NCBI GenBank assembly: GCA_022571845.1
Contig: JACZXB010000011.1
Span: 1 to 64,000, forward strand
DNA from: Candidatus Zixiibacteriota bacterium
Lineage (GTDB): Bacteria; Zixibacteria; MSB-5A5; GN15; FEB-12
Reading direction: 5' to 3'
DNA length: 64,000 nucleotides
The notes beneath the pieces were generated by a model. That model saw nothing but the letters and a program-made list of their open reading frames with translations. It searched no databases and was not told the DNA's origin. Positions 15,378 to 24,482 of the stretch are shown in pieces (positions within the stretch are counted from its first letter, which is position 1; every line of letters starts with the position of its first letter). Both the position numbers and the translations under genes were made by a program.

Positions 15378-18023
15378 ATTAAAACAGCTGATTTACGAGA
15401 GTCATTTTTAAGCTTCTTTGAAGGCCAGGGACATAAACGCCTGCCCTCGTCGCCGGTAATTCCTTTTGATGACCCTACCCTGCTTTTCACCAATGCCGGC
15501 ATGAACCAGTTCAAAGATGTCTTTACCGGTCAGCGCCAAGTTGATTATAAGCGGGCTACCTCCAGCCAGAAATGTATCCGCGCCGGAGGCAAGCATAACG
15601 ACCTCGACAATGTCGGCTTTACGGCGCGCCATCATACCTTTTTTGAGATGTTAGGGAATTTCTCCTTTGGTGATTATTTCAAAGAAGAAGCTATCAAGTT
15701 TGCCTGGGAATGGCTCACCAAAGAACTGAAACTTCCCGCCAGCAGGCTTTATGCCACAGTCTATCAGGAAGATAATGATGCCTTTGGGCTGTGGGAAAAG
15801 ATAGCGCCGGAATTAAAAGACGGCCGCATCATGCGCTTTGGCAAAAAAGATAATTACTGGTCGATGGGCGAACTTGGCCCCTGCGGACCATGCTCGGAAA
15901 TTCACTTTGACCGCGGTGTGAAATATGGCAGCGGCCCCAACGATGTAGTAAACGGCGAAACCGACCGCTTTGTCGAAATCTGGAATCTGGTTTTTATGCA
16001 ATACGATCAGCTGCCCGGCGGGAAGATGGTCGATTTACCCAAACCATCGGTAGATACCGGTGCCGGCTTAGAGCGGCTGGCCGCAATAGTTCAAAATGTA
16101 GAAACAAATTATCATATAGACCTCTTCAAAAATATCATTGCTGCTATCAGCGAAATAACCAAATCCGACTATAAAAAAAATCTCGCCTCGCATCATGTCA
16201 TAGCCGACCATTTAAGAGCCTTAACTTTTGCCATTGCCGACGGCGCCGGAATCTCAAACGAGGGTCAGGGGTATGTTTTAAGGCGCATACTCCGCCGCGC
16301 CGCCAGACATGGCCGCAATTTAGGCATGAACGAGCCATTCATCTATAAGCTGGTGCCGGTGTTAGTTGAAGAGATGGCACAGGCTTACCCTGAAATCAAA
16401 GAGAAGCGTCCGCATATTATTAACGTTATTCATGCTGAAGAAGAAGCGTTTGGCCGCACGCTTGAGACGGGTTTGGCACACATAAATGAATATGTCTTGA
16501 AAGCCGAAACTGGAAAATTCAGAATAATGCCGGGCGAGGTAGTTTTTCGCCTCTACGACACTTTTGGATTTCCCTATGACTTAACTGAAATCATCGCAGC
16601 CGAGCACGGCCTAACACTTGATAAGGATGGTTTTGAGAAGCTGATGCAAAAACAGCAAGAACAATCGCGAAAGCCAATCAGTAGTAAGGATTGGTCAGGT
16701 GAAATTGGAAATCAACCAAATATGTACGGGATGCAAACCCCACCCACTGAATTCGTACGAGAGGACTTCAAGGTCGAAACTAAATTAGAGTTCGTTCAAG
16801 TTTTTAGACATACGACTTTGTCTGCTGAAAAGACTGAAGACATTGTGATGATTCTGACTAAAACACCTTTCTATCTCGAATCTGGTGGTCAGATAAGCGA
16901 CACGGGCAAAATCTACAACGATAAAATCCTAATTGAAGTTAATGGAATTGGTAAACAGAGGGATTGGTACCTTCACTACGGTAGGCTTGTTAAAGGTTCA
17001 TACGATGACATAAAGAATGGCATTAACGTAAAAGCCGAAGTCAACTCCGAGCGGCGCTGGGACATAATGCGTAATCATACTGCTACTCATCTGGCGCAGG
17101 CAGCACTTAGGAAAGTTCTGGGAACACACGTCAGGCAGTCCGGTTCGTATGTCGGGCCTGACAGACTTCGCTTTGACTTTTCACACCATCAGCCGATGAC
17201 AGCCGATGAAATTCGTCAGGTCGAAGAAATAGTCAACGGCGAAATAATTAAAGGCTCTATCGTAAACACAGAACTGATGCCGCTTGAAAAAGCCAAGAAA
17301 ACTGGCGCCATGGCCTTGTTCGGTGAAAAGTACGGTGACAAGGTGCGGGTTGTATCAATAGACGATTTTTCCAAAGAACTTTGCGGCGGCACACATGTGG
17401 AAAACGTTGGGCAGATCGGTCCTTTCAGAATCACTCTGGAAACCGGAGTTGCCTCAGGCGTAAGGCGTCTTGAAGCTGTGACCGGCACAGAAGCTCTCAC
17501 GTTGATGCTTTCTGACAAGAATCTTATGAGGCAAATTGGCACGTTGGTCGGTCGACAGGGAGAAGAGATTGTCGAGGGTGTGGAGCTGCTTAGAGAAAGT
17601 AATGTAAATTTGAAGAAAGAAGTCCTCAAGTTTAAATCGCGGGCACTTATGGTTAAACCTTCTAAGGAGTGTATTATTGAGACTTCAAAGGGCACCTTGT
17701 CGATAACTTTCAATAACCTTGAGAAATCTGATAAAGAGACTATGTCCCTATGGATTGATTCCCAACAAGCCTCAAAAGACCCTGTATTTGCGATTGCGCT
17801 TGGGACTATCGGCGTGACGCCGACTTTGATGATGACATCAAGTGGCTCTGCGATCAGCCAATTCGAACTTGAAGCCAACAAAATTGCGAACCAAGTATTT
17901 CCACTATTAGGCGGCAAGGGCGGGGGAAGACCTTCCTTTGCTCGAGGGAAAATTAGTTCTGACAAAAGCGAAGATGAGATATTCAATATTACCAAGAATT
18001 CAATTGAGGAATATATTGGCTAA
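15378..18023 (+). CDS. alaS: Alanyl-tRNA synthetase, probable ATT start
   Basis: AlaRS charges tRNA-Ala and edits Ser/Gly mischarging. Standard starts only appear at ATG 15501, which would remove the first 41 family residues, although those residues are encoded in frame: IKTADLRESFLSFFEGQGHKR is a near-perfect AlaS N terminus. The only sensible start is ATT at 15378, with AAAAGGA ending eight bases before it. That gives 881 residues, the normal length. Motifs: class II core with FTNAGMNQF, RHTF-like HHTFFEMLGNFSFGDYF, editing domain HTATH and CGGTHVENVGQIGPF, and DHHA1 tail GGKGGGRP. Codon use after about 16,660 looks more AT-rich in patches. Confidence 0.93.
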   Translation: MKTADLRESFLSFFEGQGHKRLPSSPVIPFDDPTLLFTNAGMNQFKDVFTGQRQVDYKRATSSQKCIRAGGKHNDLDNVGFTARHHTFFEMLGNFSFGDYFKEEAIKFAWEWLTKELKLPASRLYATVYQEDNDAFGLWEKIAPELKDGRIMRFGKKDNYWSMGELGPCGPCSEIHFDRGVKYGSGPNDVVNGETDRFVEIWNLVFMQYDQLPGGKMVDLPKPSVDTGAGLERLAAIVQNVETNYHIDLFKNIIAAISEITKSDYKKNLASHHVIADHLRALTFAIADGAGISNEGQGYVLRRILRRAARHGRNLGMNEPFIYKLVPVLVEEMAQAYPEIKEKRPHIINVIHAEEEAFGRTLETGLAHINEYVLKAETGKFRIMPGEVVFRLYDTFGFPYDLTEIIAAEHGLTLDKDGFEKLMQKQQEQSRKPISSKDWSGEIGNQPNMYGMQTPPTEFVREDFKVETKLEFVQVFRHTTLSAEKTEDIVMILTKTPFYLESGGQISDTGKIYNDKILIEVNGIGKQRDWYLHYGRLVKGSYDDIKNGINVKAEVNSERRWDIMRNHTATHLAQAALRKVLGTHVRQSGSYVGPDRLRFDFSHHQPMTADEIRQVEEIVNGEIIKGSIVNTELMPLEKAKKTGAMALFGEKYGDKVRVVSIDDFSKELCGGTHVENVGQIGPFRITLETGVASGVRRLEAVTGTEALTLMLSDKNLMRQIGTLVGRQGEEIVEGVELLRESNVNLKKEVLKFKSRALMVKPSKECIIETSKGTLSITFNNLEKSDKETMSLWIDSQQASKDPVFAIALGTIGVTPTLMMTSSGSAISQFELEANKIANQVFPLLGGKGGGRPSFARGKISSDKSEDEIFNITKNSIEEYIG

Positions 18024-18059
18024 AGCCAGGGAGTTATTTTTAAAACATAGAGGCAACAA

Positions 18060-18827
18060 ATGAGACACGGACAAGTCTTTCAACAATTGATCAGCACCAA
18101 AGAAAATCGCGGCGGCGGCTTTATGCTCTTAATCGACCCCGACCGCTATGGACAAAGCCAGGGGATGTCGATGGCCGAAGCAGCCGAAGACTGCGGAGTT
18201 GACGCTATTCTGGTGGGTAGTTCGTTTATGCTGAACACAAACTTTTCACAATCTGTCAAAGAGATAAAAGGCGCCACCAGACTTCCGGTAATTATTTTCC
18301 CCGGCTCGTTTGCGCAGCTGACGCCTGAGGCCGATGCGGTTTTGTTTACTTCGCTGATTTCAGGACGTAATCCAAACTATCTGATTGATGAGCAGGTACG
18401 CGGAGCGCCACTAGTCAAAAGATTTAACTTAGAGACTATCGCGACAGGCTATATGCTGATAGAATCGACTTCACTTACATCGGTGCAGTATATCTCCGGC
18501 ACTTTACCGATTCCGCGAACAAAACCGGACATCGCCTGCGCTCATGCTCTGGCCGCCCAGTATCTGGGCATGAAAATGGTCTACCTTGAAGCCGGTTCAG
18601 GCGCAACTCAGTCCGTGCCGGATGAGATGATTCGAATGACAAGTGCGTATGTTGATATTCCGGTTATGGTCGGCGGCGGTCTGACCAATCCCGAGGAATG
18701 CGCTAGAAAGATAGAAGCTGGCGCTTCGTTTATCGTCTGCGGCAACTCACTCGAAGATGATCCCAACCATAATTACTTAAGAGAACTAACTTCAGCAACA
18801 CACTCAAAAGAACACGTGACCGTATGA
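18060..18827 (+). CDS. Geranylgeranylglyceryl phosphate synthase family (GGGPS/PcrB)
   Basis: This TIM-barrel prenyltransferase joins a prenyl diphosphate to sn-glycerol-1-phosphate, the first committed step of archaeal ether lipids; PcrB of Bacilli uses heptaprenyl diphosphate. The 255-residue protein shows LLIDPDRYG near the N terminus (strand 1), GSSFMLN, FPGSFAQLTPEADAVLFTSLISGRNPNYLI, the YLEAGSGA motif (phosphate binding) and VMVGGGLTNPEECARKIEAGA. The length and FPGS motif resemble the longer group II type found in archaea and Bacteroidetes. AGAGG precedes the ATG. It overlaps gmhA by four bases. The prenyl chain length is not readable by eye. Confidence 0.9.
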   Translation: MRHGQVFQQLISTKENRGGGFMLLIDPDRYGQSQGMSMAEAAEDCGVDAILVGSSFMLNTNFSQSVKEIKGATRLPVIIFPGSFAQLTPEADAVLFTSLISGRNPNYLIDEQVRGAPLVKRFNLETIATGYMLIESTSLTSVQYISGTLPIPRTKPDIACAHALAAQYLGMKMVYLEAGSGATQSVPDEMIRMTSAYVDIPVMVGGGLTNPEECARKIEAGASFIVCGNSLEDDPNHNYLRELTSATHSKEHVTV

Positions 18828-19414
18828 AAAAAGACGAAAAGCTAATTCGTTTGGAAGAAATAGCAGAGGAAACTTCTATCCTCCGCAAATCGATGGTTGA
18901 AGAACTTGGGCCTCAAATTCTTGAATTGGCTGCGGTAATTTCCGGAGTTATCGGCGCCGGAGGCAAATTGCTTCTGGCCGGCAACGGCGGCTCTGCGGCG
19001 GACTCTTCGCATTTTGCCGGAGAGATGATTGTGCGGCTCTCTGCTGAAAGAAACAGACAGGCGCTGCCGGCGATAGCGCTATCTGCTGATACGGCCGTGC
19101 TGACTGCTGCCGCCAACGATTTTGGTTTTGAAAATGTTTTTGCACGACAGGTTGAAGGAATCGGACAAAAGGGAGACATGCTTTTTGTACTTTCAACTTC
19201 CGGCAACTCCCCTAACCTTATTAAAGCAGTAGACACTGCCAAAAGAATGGGAATTATTACAGTAGGACTGCTGGGGAATAGCGGCGGCAAACTTGCCAGC
19301 GCCGTCGACCGTGCCCTGGTAATACCGCATCCCTCCACACAACGTGTTCAGGAAGAGCATATATTTATCATTCATATTTTGGTAGAACTGGTTGAAGGTG
19401 ATTTGATTAAATGA
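18824..19414 (+). CDS. gmhA: Sedoheptulose-7-phosphate isomerase-like SIS protein
   Basis: GmhA makes D-glycero-D-manno-heptose 7-phosphate for the LPS inner core. The 196-residue single-SIS protein has LLLAGNGGSAADSSHFAGEM (active-site loop), FVLSTSGNSPN (phosphate loop) and QRVQEEHIFIIHILVE (catalytic Gln/Glu/His helix). Length matches (192). Its ATG overlaps the GGGPS stop, and its own stop overlaps the next start (ATGA at both ends). A heptose role fits the adjacent O-antigen ligase, but no hldE or gmhB is in the window. Confidence 0.9.
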   Translation: MKKDEKLIRLEEIAEETSILRKSMVEELGPQILELAAVISGVIGAGGKLLLAGNGGSAADSSHFAGEMIVRLSAERNRQALPAIALSADTAVLTAAANDFGFENVFARQVEGIGQKGDMLFVLSTSGNSPNLIKAVDTAKRMGIITVGLLGNSGGKLASAVDRALVIPHPSTQRVQEEHIFIIHILVELVEGDLIK

Positions 19415-20679
19415 CCGCCGCCAAGAAAAACTGGCTGAATAATCTTATTTTCTATTTCTTTAGTCTCTTTCTTTTCTCTTCTACATTTTCAATAGCATTA
19501 TCGCAGATAAGTCTGGGGCTGGCCTTAATTGTTTTTTTGGCTCTGATAATTTTGACAAAGAAAAACTTTTTTGAGCCGGAACTAAAATATTTCTATCTGG
19601 CCGTGGGCATCTACCTGCTCTGGAATATCATAGCTGCTCTGGCCAGCGGAACTCCTCTTAAATCTCTGCTGATGCTAAAAGAAGAATGGCTGTTTCTGAT
19701 AATTCCAATAGCTGTTCATCTGATGCGTCAAAGGTTTTACCGCAGTGCGCTGCTGCTGATGCTCTCTGCCGGCATGATTCTTGTTTCTATCTACGCCATA
19801 GTACAGCACTATACCGGCTGGCATTGGTTTCGGTCATGGGCACCGCCGCTTGCCTCGGACCAGACTTATTATGCCTCCGGCGGTTTTCACCATTACCTGA
19901 CATTCGGCAACTATTTTGCAGTGGCTGCTACTTTTATTCTGGCCTATGCAATACTCCAAAAAGAAAATCTTACTAAAAATTTGAATATGCTATTCGTTTC
20001 AGCCGCTATTTTGGGGCTGGTCTCGGTTGTCTTTTCTTACTCGCGCATGGCAGTGGCGGCGCTGCCTTTGCCGGTTCTGTTCATTGCTTATCTGAGAGGA
20101 CGTAAATGGCTCTTTAGCGCTATAGTGCTGGTTCTAATAGTTGCCGCCTCTGCTTTGATAGGTATGGGTGAGCTTTCATTTAAGTTTACTGACGGACTAT
20201 TACAGGATATTTCAAAATCAAATCAATCGTCCAGACTGTTCATCTGGGATAAGACTTTCGCTTTGATTAAGAACAAGCCTTTGTTTGGCGTTGGTCATGG
20301 CAATTTTGAAACTGCTTACGCTCAGCTGCTGGACTCTTCCAAGGGAGAAACGATTAACAGACCCCACGCCCATAACGACGTCATTGACAAAGCTGCCGTA
20401 ACCGGAATCCCCGGAGCGATTGCATACTTGCTTATCTGGGTAGTTCTCTTCTGGCATTTGCACCGGGGCTGGCATAATAGCCAGCTTAGCGGAAGCAAAA
20501 GAATATTTTGCGCGGCTGCTGCGGTCGGCTCAATAGCATTCTTTATGACATCGCTGACTGAAGCTACCTTCTCGGATGAAGAAGTCAGGCAGCTATTGAT
20601 GTTTGTCTGGGCGGCCGGTTTATACCCGCTGGTAGCGGACAAAGCCGCTCTAAAGCCGCCCTCACAGGAAACTTCTTGA
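19411..20679 (+). CDS. O-antigen ligase/polymerase family membrane protein
   Basis: The 422-residue protein has about 11-12 membrane helices and the Wzy_C region with the large periplasmic loop GVGHGNFETAYAQLLDSSKG and HAHNDVIDKAAVTG (conserved His), the catalytic signature of WaaL-type ligases. It would link O-antigen or another glycan to lipid A-core in the inner membrane. It is third in the coupled run GGGPS-gmhA-ligase, with a four-base overlap, so it is probably part of envelope building. WaaL versus Wzy cannot be separated by eye. Confidence 0.85.
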   Translation: MTAAKKNWLNNLIFYFFSLFLFSSTFSIALSQISLGLALIVFLALIILTKKNFFEPELKYFYLAVGIYLLWNIIAALASGTPLKSLLMLKEEWLFLIIPIAVHLMRQRFYRSALLLMLSAGMILVSIYAIVQHYTGWHWFRSWAPPLASDQTYYASGGFHHYLTFGNYFAVAATFILAYAILQKENLTKNLNMLFVSAAILGLVSVVFSYSRMAVAALPLPVLFIAYLRGRKWLFSAIVLVLIVAASALIGMGELSFKFTDGLLQDISKSNQSSRLFIWDKTFALIKNKPLFGVGHGNFETAYAQLLDSSKGETINRPHAHNDVIDKAAVTGIPGAIAYLLIWVVLFWHLHRGWHNSQLSGSKRIFCAAAAVGSIAFFMTSLTEATFSDEEVRQLLMFVWAAGLYPLVADKAALKPPSQETS

Positions 20680-20717
20680 CAATTCATTGATATAAGGCTT
20701 TATAGACTTCAGAAATT

Positions 20718-20972
20718 ATGGCAGCAAAACTAAAAAAGAAACAGGACAACAACTCCGAAGAATTCAAATGGCCTTTTGGAAGACGTAATTATATGTTTTT
20801 CGGGGCGGCCATGTTCTCAATTATTCTTGGCTATATTGCGCTTGGTCAGGGTTCGATAACTCTGGCGCCGATTCTTTTGGTTTTGGGCTATTGTGTTTTG
20901 GTGCCGGTCTCGCTTATCATCAAAGGTGACCCCGATCAGAACGAATCAGAAATAGCCGACCGAGAAAACTAA
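20718..20972 (+). CDS. Small two-helix membrane protein
   Basis: The 84-residue protein has a lysine-rich cytoplasmic start, then FPFGRR-like WPFGRRNYMFFGAAMF, two membrane helices (MFFGAAMFSIILGYIAL and TLAPILLVLGYCVLVPVSLII) and an acidic tail. It resembles the small DUF3098-type proteins common in Bacteroidetes and relatives; function is unknown. It starts 38 bases after the O-antigen ligase and may end that operon. Confidence 0.7.
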   Translation: MAAKLKKKQDNNSEEFKWPFGRRNYMFFGAAMFSIILGYIALGQGSITLAPILLVLGYCVLVPVSLIIKGDPDQNESEIADREN

Positions 20973-21002
20973 TCAGTTTGCTTTTCTTTCTAATTTTAGA
21001 AT

Positions 21003-23513
21003 TTAATTATTCCTGAAATCTTCAACTCTGCTTTTGTACTGTTTTATAAGGGCTGAGGTTTCGTCGTCTGAGGTGGTCTCGGCGATAATATTAAACGCGG
21101 CCTTGTAGCGGTCGGGCGTAACCAGCACCCAGCCGCCGTTTTCAAAAATGCGAACGCCATCAATGAGCTGATGTTTTTTGTCTTTGGCCTCTGTAATAAG
21201 TTTTCTCAATACCCTGCCCTTGCTGGACCAGGGACAGGGCACAGCAGCTGTCTGACTTTTGTAAATATCCAGCTTTTGGCGCAGAGCGGCTAACGTTTCA
21301 CCTGACTCGGTCAGCATTTCCAGTAACTTTATAACTGATAATATTGCATCAGAGGCGCTCTGGAAACCGGGGAAAATAAATCCGCCGATGGTGCCGCCTA
21401 CAAAAGAAACTTCACCTCTGCGGAATATCTCCATCATGGCCAGATGTGTACTCGGCACCCGGATAACTTCGACATTATGTTGGGCTGCAATTTTTTCGAC
21501 TCCCATTGAGGCATTGACCGGCACCGCTATTTTTTTCACTTTATGAAGCTTCAAAAACAGCTCAGTAACTATGAGAAGCAGAAGCTGGTCGTCTATCGGC
21601 AGGCCGTCGCCATCGACTACTTTTATCTTTTCCGCCGCCGGGTTTATTACAAATCCGATATCGGCGTTGAGCGATTTGACAATCGAGGAAATCTGTGCGG
21701 TCGAAGCCAGAAACGATTGTTCAGCGCCTCCTGTAAGCTCCCGGCTGGGATTGAGAGATGCATTCAGTTCGACTGCCGAGACTCCCAATTCAGAAAATAT
21801 TGCCGGAAAAACCTGACTAGAGGCGCCGTTAGAATGATCTATGACAATTTTAACTCCGGCTTTCTTAATAACATCTTTTTTTATGTGCGCCATAAATTCA
21901 CGACGGTAATCTTCGAGAAGGAATTTTGGTCTGTTCAGACGGCCGATTTTGTCAAGCGTGACGCGCTGGTAATCTTCGCCAATGTACAGCCTTTCCACTT
22001 TCTTTAGTTTTGACGCCGGCATATCCAGTCCGTCGCCGTCAAAAAATATAATGTCTATCAGCCGATAGTCTAGCGGGTTGTGCCGGAAATATACCCCGGC
22101 AGAATAGCTGCCGTTGTGCAGACAATAGCGCACGACCGGAATGGGCAGCATTTCCAAATCGTCGGCGGTTACTCCGGCCGCCAGGATTCCCGAGAGCATA
22201 CCTCTCTTTAACAGACGCGAGGCGTCCGAGGCATCACGGCTGGTTACCAGTGAACTGCCTTCTCCCAGAAAGGCGCCAAAGGCAGAGCCTATTTTTACTG
22301 CCATCTCCGGAGTAATTTCGGTAAGTGCCAGACCGGTAATTTTGGAATCTGTGAAAAGCTCCCTGTTCCATTTTTCTCCCCAGACCATTGAGCTCGAGAC
22401 AATAGCGCCATCGTCGACACTTTTGCCCGGCCAGATTTTGCAGTTGGCTTTGACCGTGGCCGAATCTCCAATAGTGCATTCGTCTGAGACGACCACGTTA
22501 TCCAATAGCTGTACATTTTGTCCAAGTTTGGAGTTGCTGCAGACTATCGCTTCGGTCATAGATGTTTCTGCGCCGATTTTCGTATTTTCCCAGATGATAC
22601 TTTTCTTAATAAGTGCGCCTGCGCCAATTTCTGAATTGGCACCGATTACGCAGTTTTCCAGCTTAGCCGATGACGATATTTGTGCTCCTTTGCCTATGAA
22701 CACTTTTCCTTTGATAGAAATCTTCTCAGGAATTTTTGCCAGTTTGTCGTAATAGAGCCTGCCGCCAGCGTATTCTTTGCTCTCATAAAATAAAATCTCA
22801 GCCGAGGGCTTGTCATCGAAAATGTCATAGTGCACCTGACGGTACTCATCGATATTGCCGACATCACGCCAGTAGCCATCCATAATGCGGCCGTACAACT
22901 TCATTTTAGCTGACAGCATTTTGGGATAGAGGTCTTGCGAAAAATCAAAGCTGGTTCTTTTTGGAATCATATTAATTACGGCCGGTTCCAGAATGTAGAT
23001 GCCGGTATTGATAGTATCAGAAAAGGCCTCGCTCCAGGTGGGCTTCTCCAAAAACCTGACAATCCTGTCGTCTTCGTCTGTGATGACAATGCCGTAAGCC
23101 AGCGGATTGTCCAGTCGCGTCAGAAGAATAGTGGCCTCTGCCTTTTTGTCCTGGTGCCACTTTATCGCCTGGCCTAAATCAAAATTTGTTATCAAATCTC
23201 CTGATATTACTATTACCGGTTCGCGGTTGTTCTCCAGCGCAAAAGCTACGGCGCCGGCGGTGCCATAATCTTCTTCAGGTTTGATGTATGACATGCTGAC
23301 GCCAAATTTGCTGCCGTCTCCGAAATATTCTCGGATAGCGTCTGACTGGAAATAGAGCAGCGCTGTAATATCGGTCAAGCCATGCTTGGCAAGCAGCGAA
23401 ACCACATGTTCCATCATTGGTCTGTTTAAAACAGGCACCATCGGCTTCGGCCTATTAATTGTGAGCGGCCTGAGTCTGGTTCCAAAACCTCCGGCCATGA
23501 CAATCGCTTTCAT
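21003..23513 (-). CDS. Sugar nucleotidyltransferase fused to degenerate phosphomutase
   Basis: This 836-residue protein has three parts. Residues 1-230 are a GT-A nucleotidyltransferase (AIVMAGGFGTRLRPLT, VISGDLITNFDL, LEKPTW), mannose-1-phosphate guanylyltransferase-like. Residues about 250-380 are left-handed beta-helix hexapeptide repeats. Residues about 390-836 are an alpha-D-phosphohexomutase fold. The mutase active site is lost: the phosphoserine loop TASHNP reads YFRHNP (Arg477), the metal loop DGDADR reads NPAAEK (from Asn624), and the sugar loop GEXSGH is replaced by GGTIGGF near 700. The mutase part is therefore likely regulatory. Degenerate fusions of this type are known in cyanobacteria and actinobacteria. 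GDP-mannose synthesis is the probable role. Confidence 0.88.
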   Translation of the reverse strand: MKAIVMAGGFGTRLRPLTINRPKPMVPVLNRPMMEHVVSLLAKHGLTDITALLYFQSDAIREYFGDGSKFGVSMSYIKPEEDYGTAGAVAFALENNREPVIVISGDLITNFDLGQAIKWHQDKKAEATILLTRLDNPLAYGIVITDEDDRIVRFLEKPTWSEAFSDTINTGIYILEPAVINMIPKRTSFDFSQDLYPKMLSAKMKLYGRIMDGYWRDVGNIDEYRQVHYDIFDDKPSAEILFYESKEYAGGRLYYDKLAKIPEKISIKGKVFIGKGAQISSSAKLENCVIGANSEIGAGALIKKSIIWENTKIGAETSMTEAIVCSNSKLGQNVQLLDNVVVSDECTIGDSATVKANCKIWPGKSVDDGAIVSSSMVWGEKWNRELFTDSKITGLALTEITPEMAVKIGSAFGAFLGEGSSLVTSRDASDASRLLKRGMLSGILAAGVTADDLEMLPIPVVRYCLHNGSYSAGVYFRHNPLDYRLIDIIFFDGDGLDMPASKLKKVERLYIGEDYQRVTLDKIGRLNRPKFLLEDYRREFMAHIKKDVIKKAGVKIVIDHSNGASSQVFPAIFSELGVSAVELNASLNPSRELTGGAEQSFLASTAQISSIVKSLNADIGFVINPAAEKIKVVDGDGLPIDDQLLLLIVTELFLKLHKVKKIAVPVNASMGVEKIAAQHNVEVIRVPSTHLAMMEIFRRGEVSFVGGTIGGFIFPGFQSASDAILSVIKLLEMLTESGETLAALRQKLDIYKSQTAAVPCPWSSKGRVLRKLITEAKDKKHQLIDGVRIFENGGWVLVTPDRYKAAFNIIAETTSDDETSALIKQYKSRVEDFRNN

Positions 23514-23515
23514 TT

Positions 23516-24190
23516 TCAGCTAAGTCCCTTCATATATCCAAGGTCGACCAATTTCGATTTGACATCATCAAAATCATCATAATCCAGATACTCAATACTA
23601 TTGTCATCACAATATTTTTTGAGGTCTTTTTTGGCAAAGAGAACATCGGCTGCTTTGACAGCGCAGACATCGGAATAGCCATCCCCTATAAATACAACGT
23701 CGGCCTCGCCTTGGTGCTGTTTTTTTAAGTCCTCTATCCGTTCTTCCTTGCAGCTTCCGCAACTCTGGCAACGACGATTGTCATAAGGAAACATAATGGA
23801 AATTCCGCCGTTTTCAAATATCGCTTTGTTGCTTATCGCTTTAATTCCGGTCAGGTCAAATTTGTTTAAGAGAAACTCTATATAAAAATCCAGTCCGTCG
23901 GAAATTATAGTCAAAGAAATGTCCTGTTCCCGGCAGGTTTTGACAAACTCAGGAAAAGCTTTATCCAGTTTGAAATCCTCGAGAAATTTGAACGCCTGCT
24001 CTTTGCTGGTTTTTACCAGAGCAGCTTCGCGAATCAGGCACTCCCGGGTCGACATCTCTCCCGATTTCCAGAAAGGCAGCAGTTCATCGTTTTTGCCGCC
24101 TGAAAAGTGATGAAAAAAACTGTAGCCGACATCGCGGGTTGAAATCGTGCCGTCAAAATCTACTGCTATCAGGCATTTTTTTTCTACCAT
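23516..24190 (-). CDS. HAD-family phosphatase, MtnX-like
   Basis: The 224-residue protein has the HAD motifs AVDFDGTIS (nucleophile Asp and acid/base Asp), SDG (motif II), a lysine in the middle region and GDGYSD (motif IV), with a small C1 cap containing cysteines (CQSCGSCKEE). MtnX in Bacillus dephosphorylates a methionine-salvage intermediate; related proteins dephosphorylate phosphoserine or phosphocholine. No other methionine-salvage gene is near, so the substrate is open. It overlaps the DUF1634-like gene by seven bases and precedes the nucleotidyltransferase by two bases, indicating one operon. Confidence 0.85.
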   Translation of the reverse strand: MVEKKCLIAVDFDGTISTRDVGYSFFHHFSGGKNDELLPFWKSGEMSTRECLIREAALVKTSKEQAFKFLEDFKLDKAFPEFVKTCREQDISLTIISDGLDFYIEFLLNKFDLTGIKAISNKAIFENGGISIMFPYDNRRCQSCGSCKEERIEDLKKQHQGEADVVFIGDGYSDVCAVKAADVLFAKKDLKKYCDDNSIEYLDYDDFDDVKSKLVDLGYMKGLS

Positions 24191-24477
24191 GAGAGACTCG
24201 CCCCGAGATAAATTGTGACAGCAAGAAGCATCATAAAAGCATAGCTCCAGATCATAAAGGTTCTGTTATTCGTGCTCTTAAACTGCGCCGCGAAAACTGC
24301 CAATCTGCCTACGGTCAATATCATCAACAAAATCACACACCAAAGGCTTAGTTTTTTTGCTATAGGATTTTCCGCATAAAGCAACACCGATATCAGTAAA
24401 CTCAGCGACAGCGCCAAATACCAGAAAGACAACTGATACTTATACAGCCAATCATTTTTTTGCAGCCTATCCATCAT
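24184..24477 (-). CDS. DUF1634-like membrane protein
   Basis: The 97-residue protein has three membrane helices (LALSLSLLISVLLYA, LWCVILLMILTVGRLAVFAAQF, MIWSYAFMMLLAVTIYLGA). DUF1634 proteins of this size are commonly encoded next to TauE/SafE permeases, and this gene starts five bases after the TauE stop. It is probably a partner of that transporter. The family assignment rests on length, topology and context rather than on a strong motif. Confidence 0.7.
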   Translation of the reverse strand: MMDRLQKNDWLYKYQLSFWYLALSLSLLISVLLYAENPIAKKLSLWCVILLMILTVGRLAVFAAQFKSTNNRTFMIWSYAFMMLLAVTIYLGASLSW

Positions 24478-24482
24478 AATAA

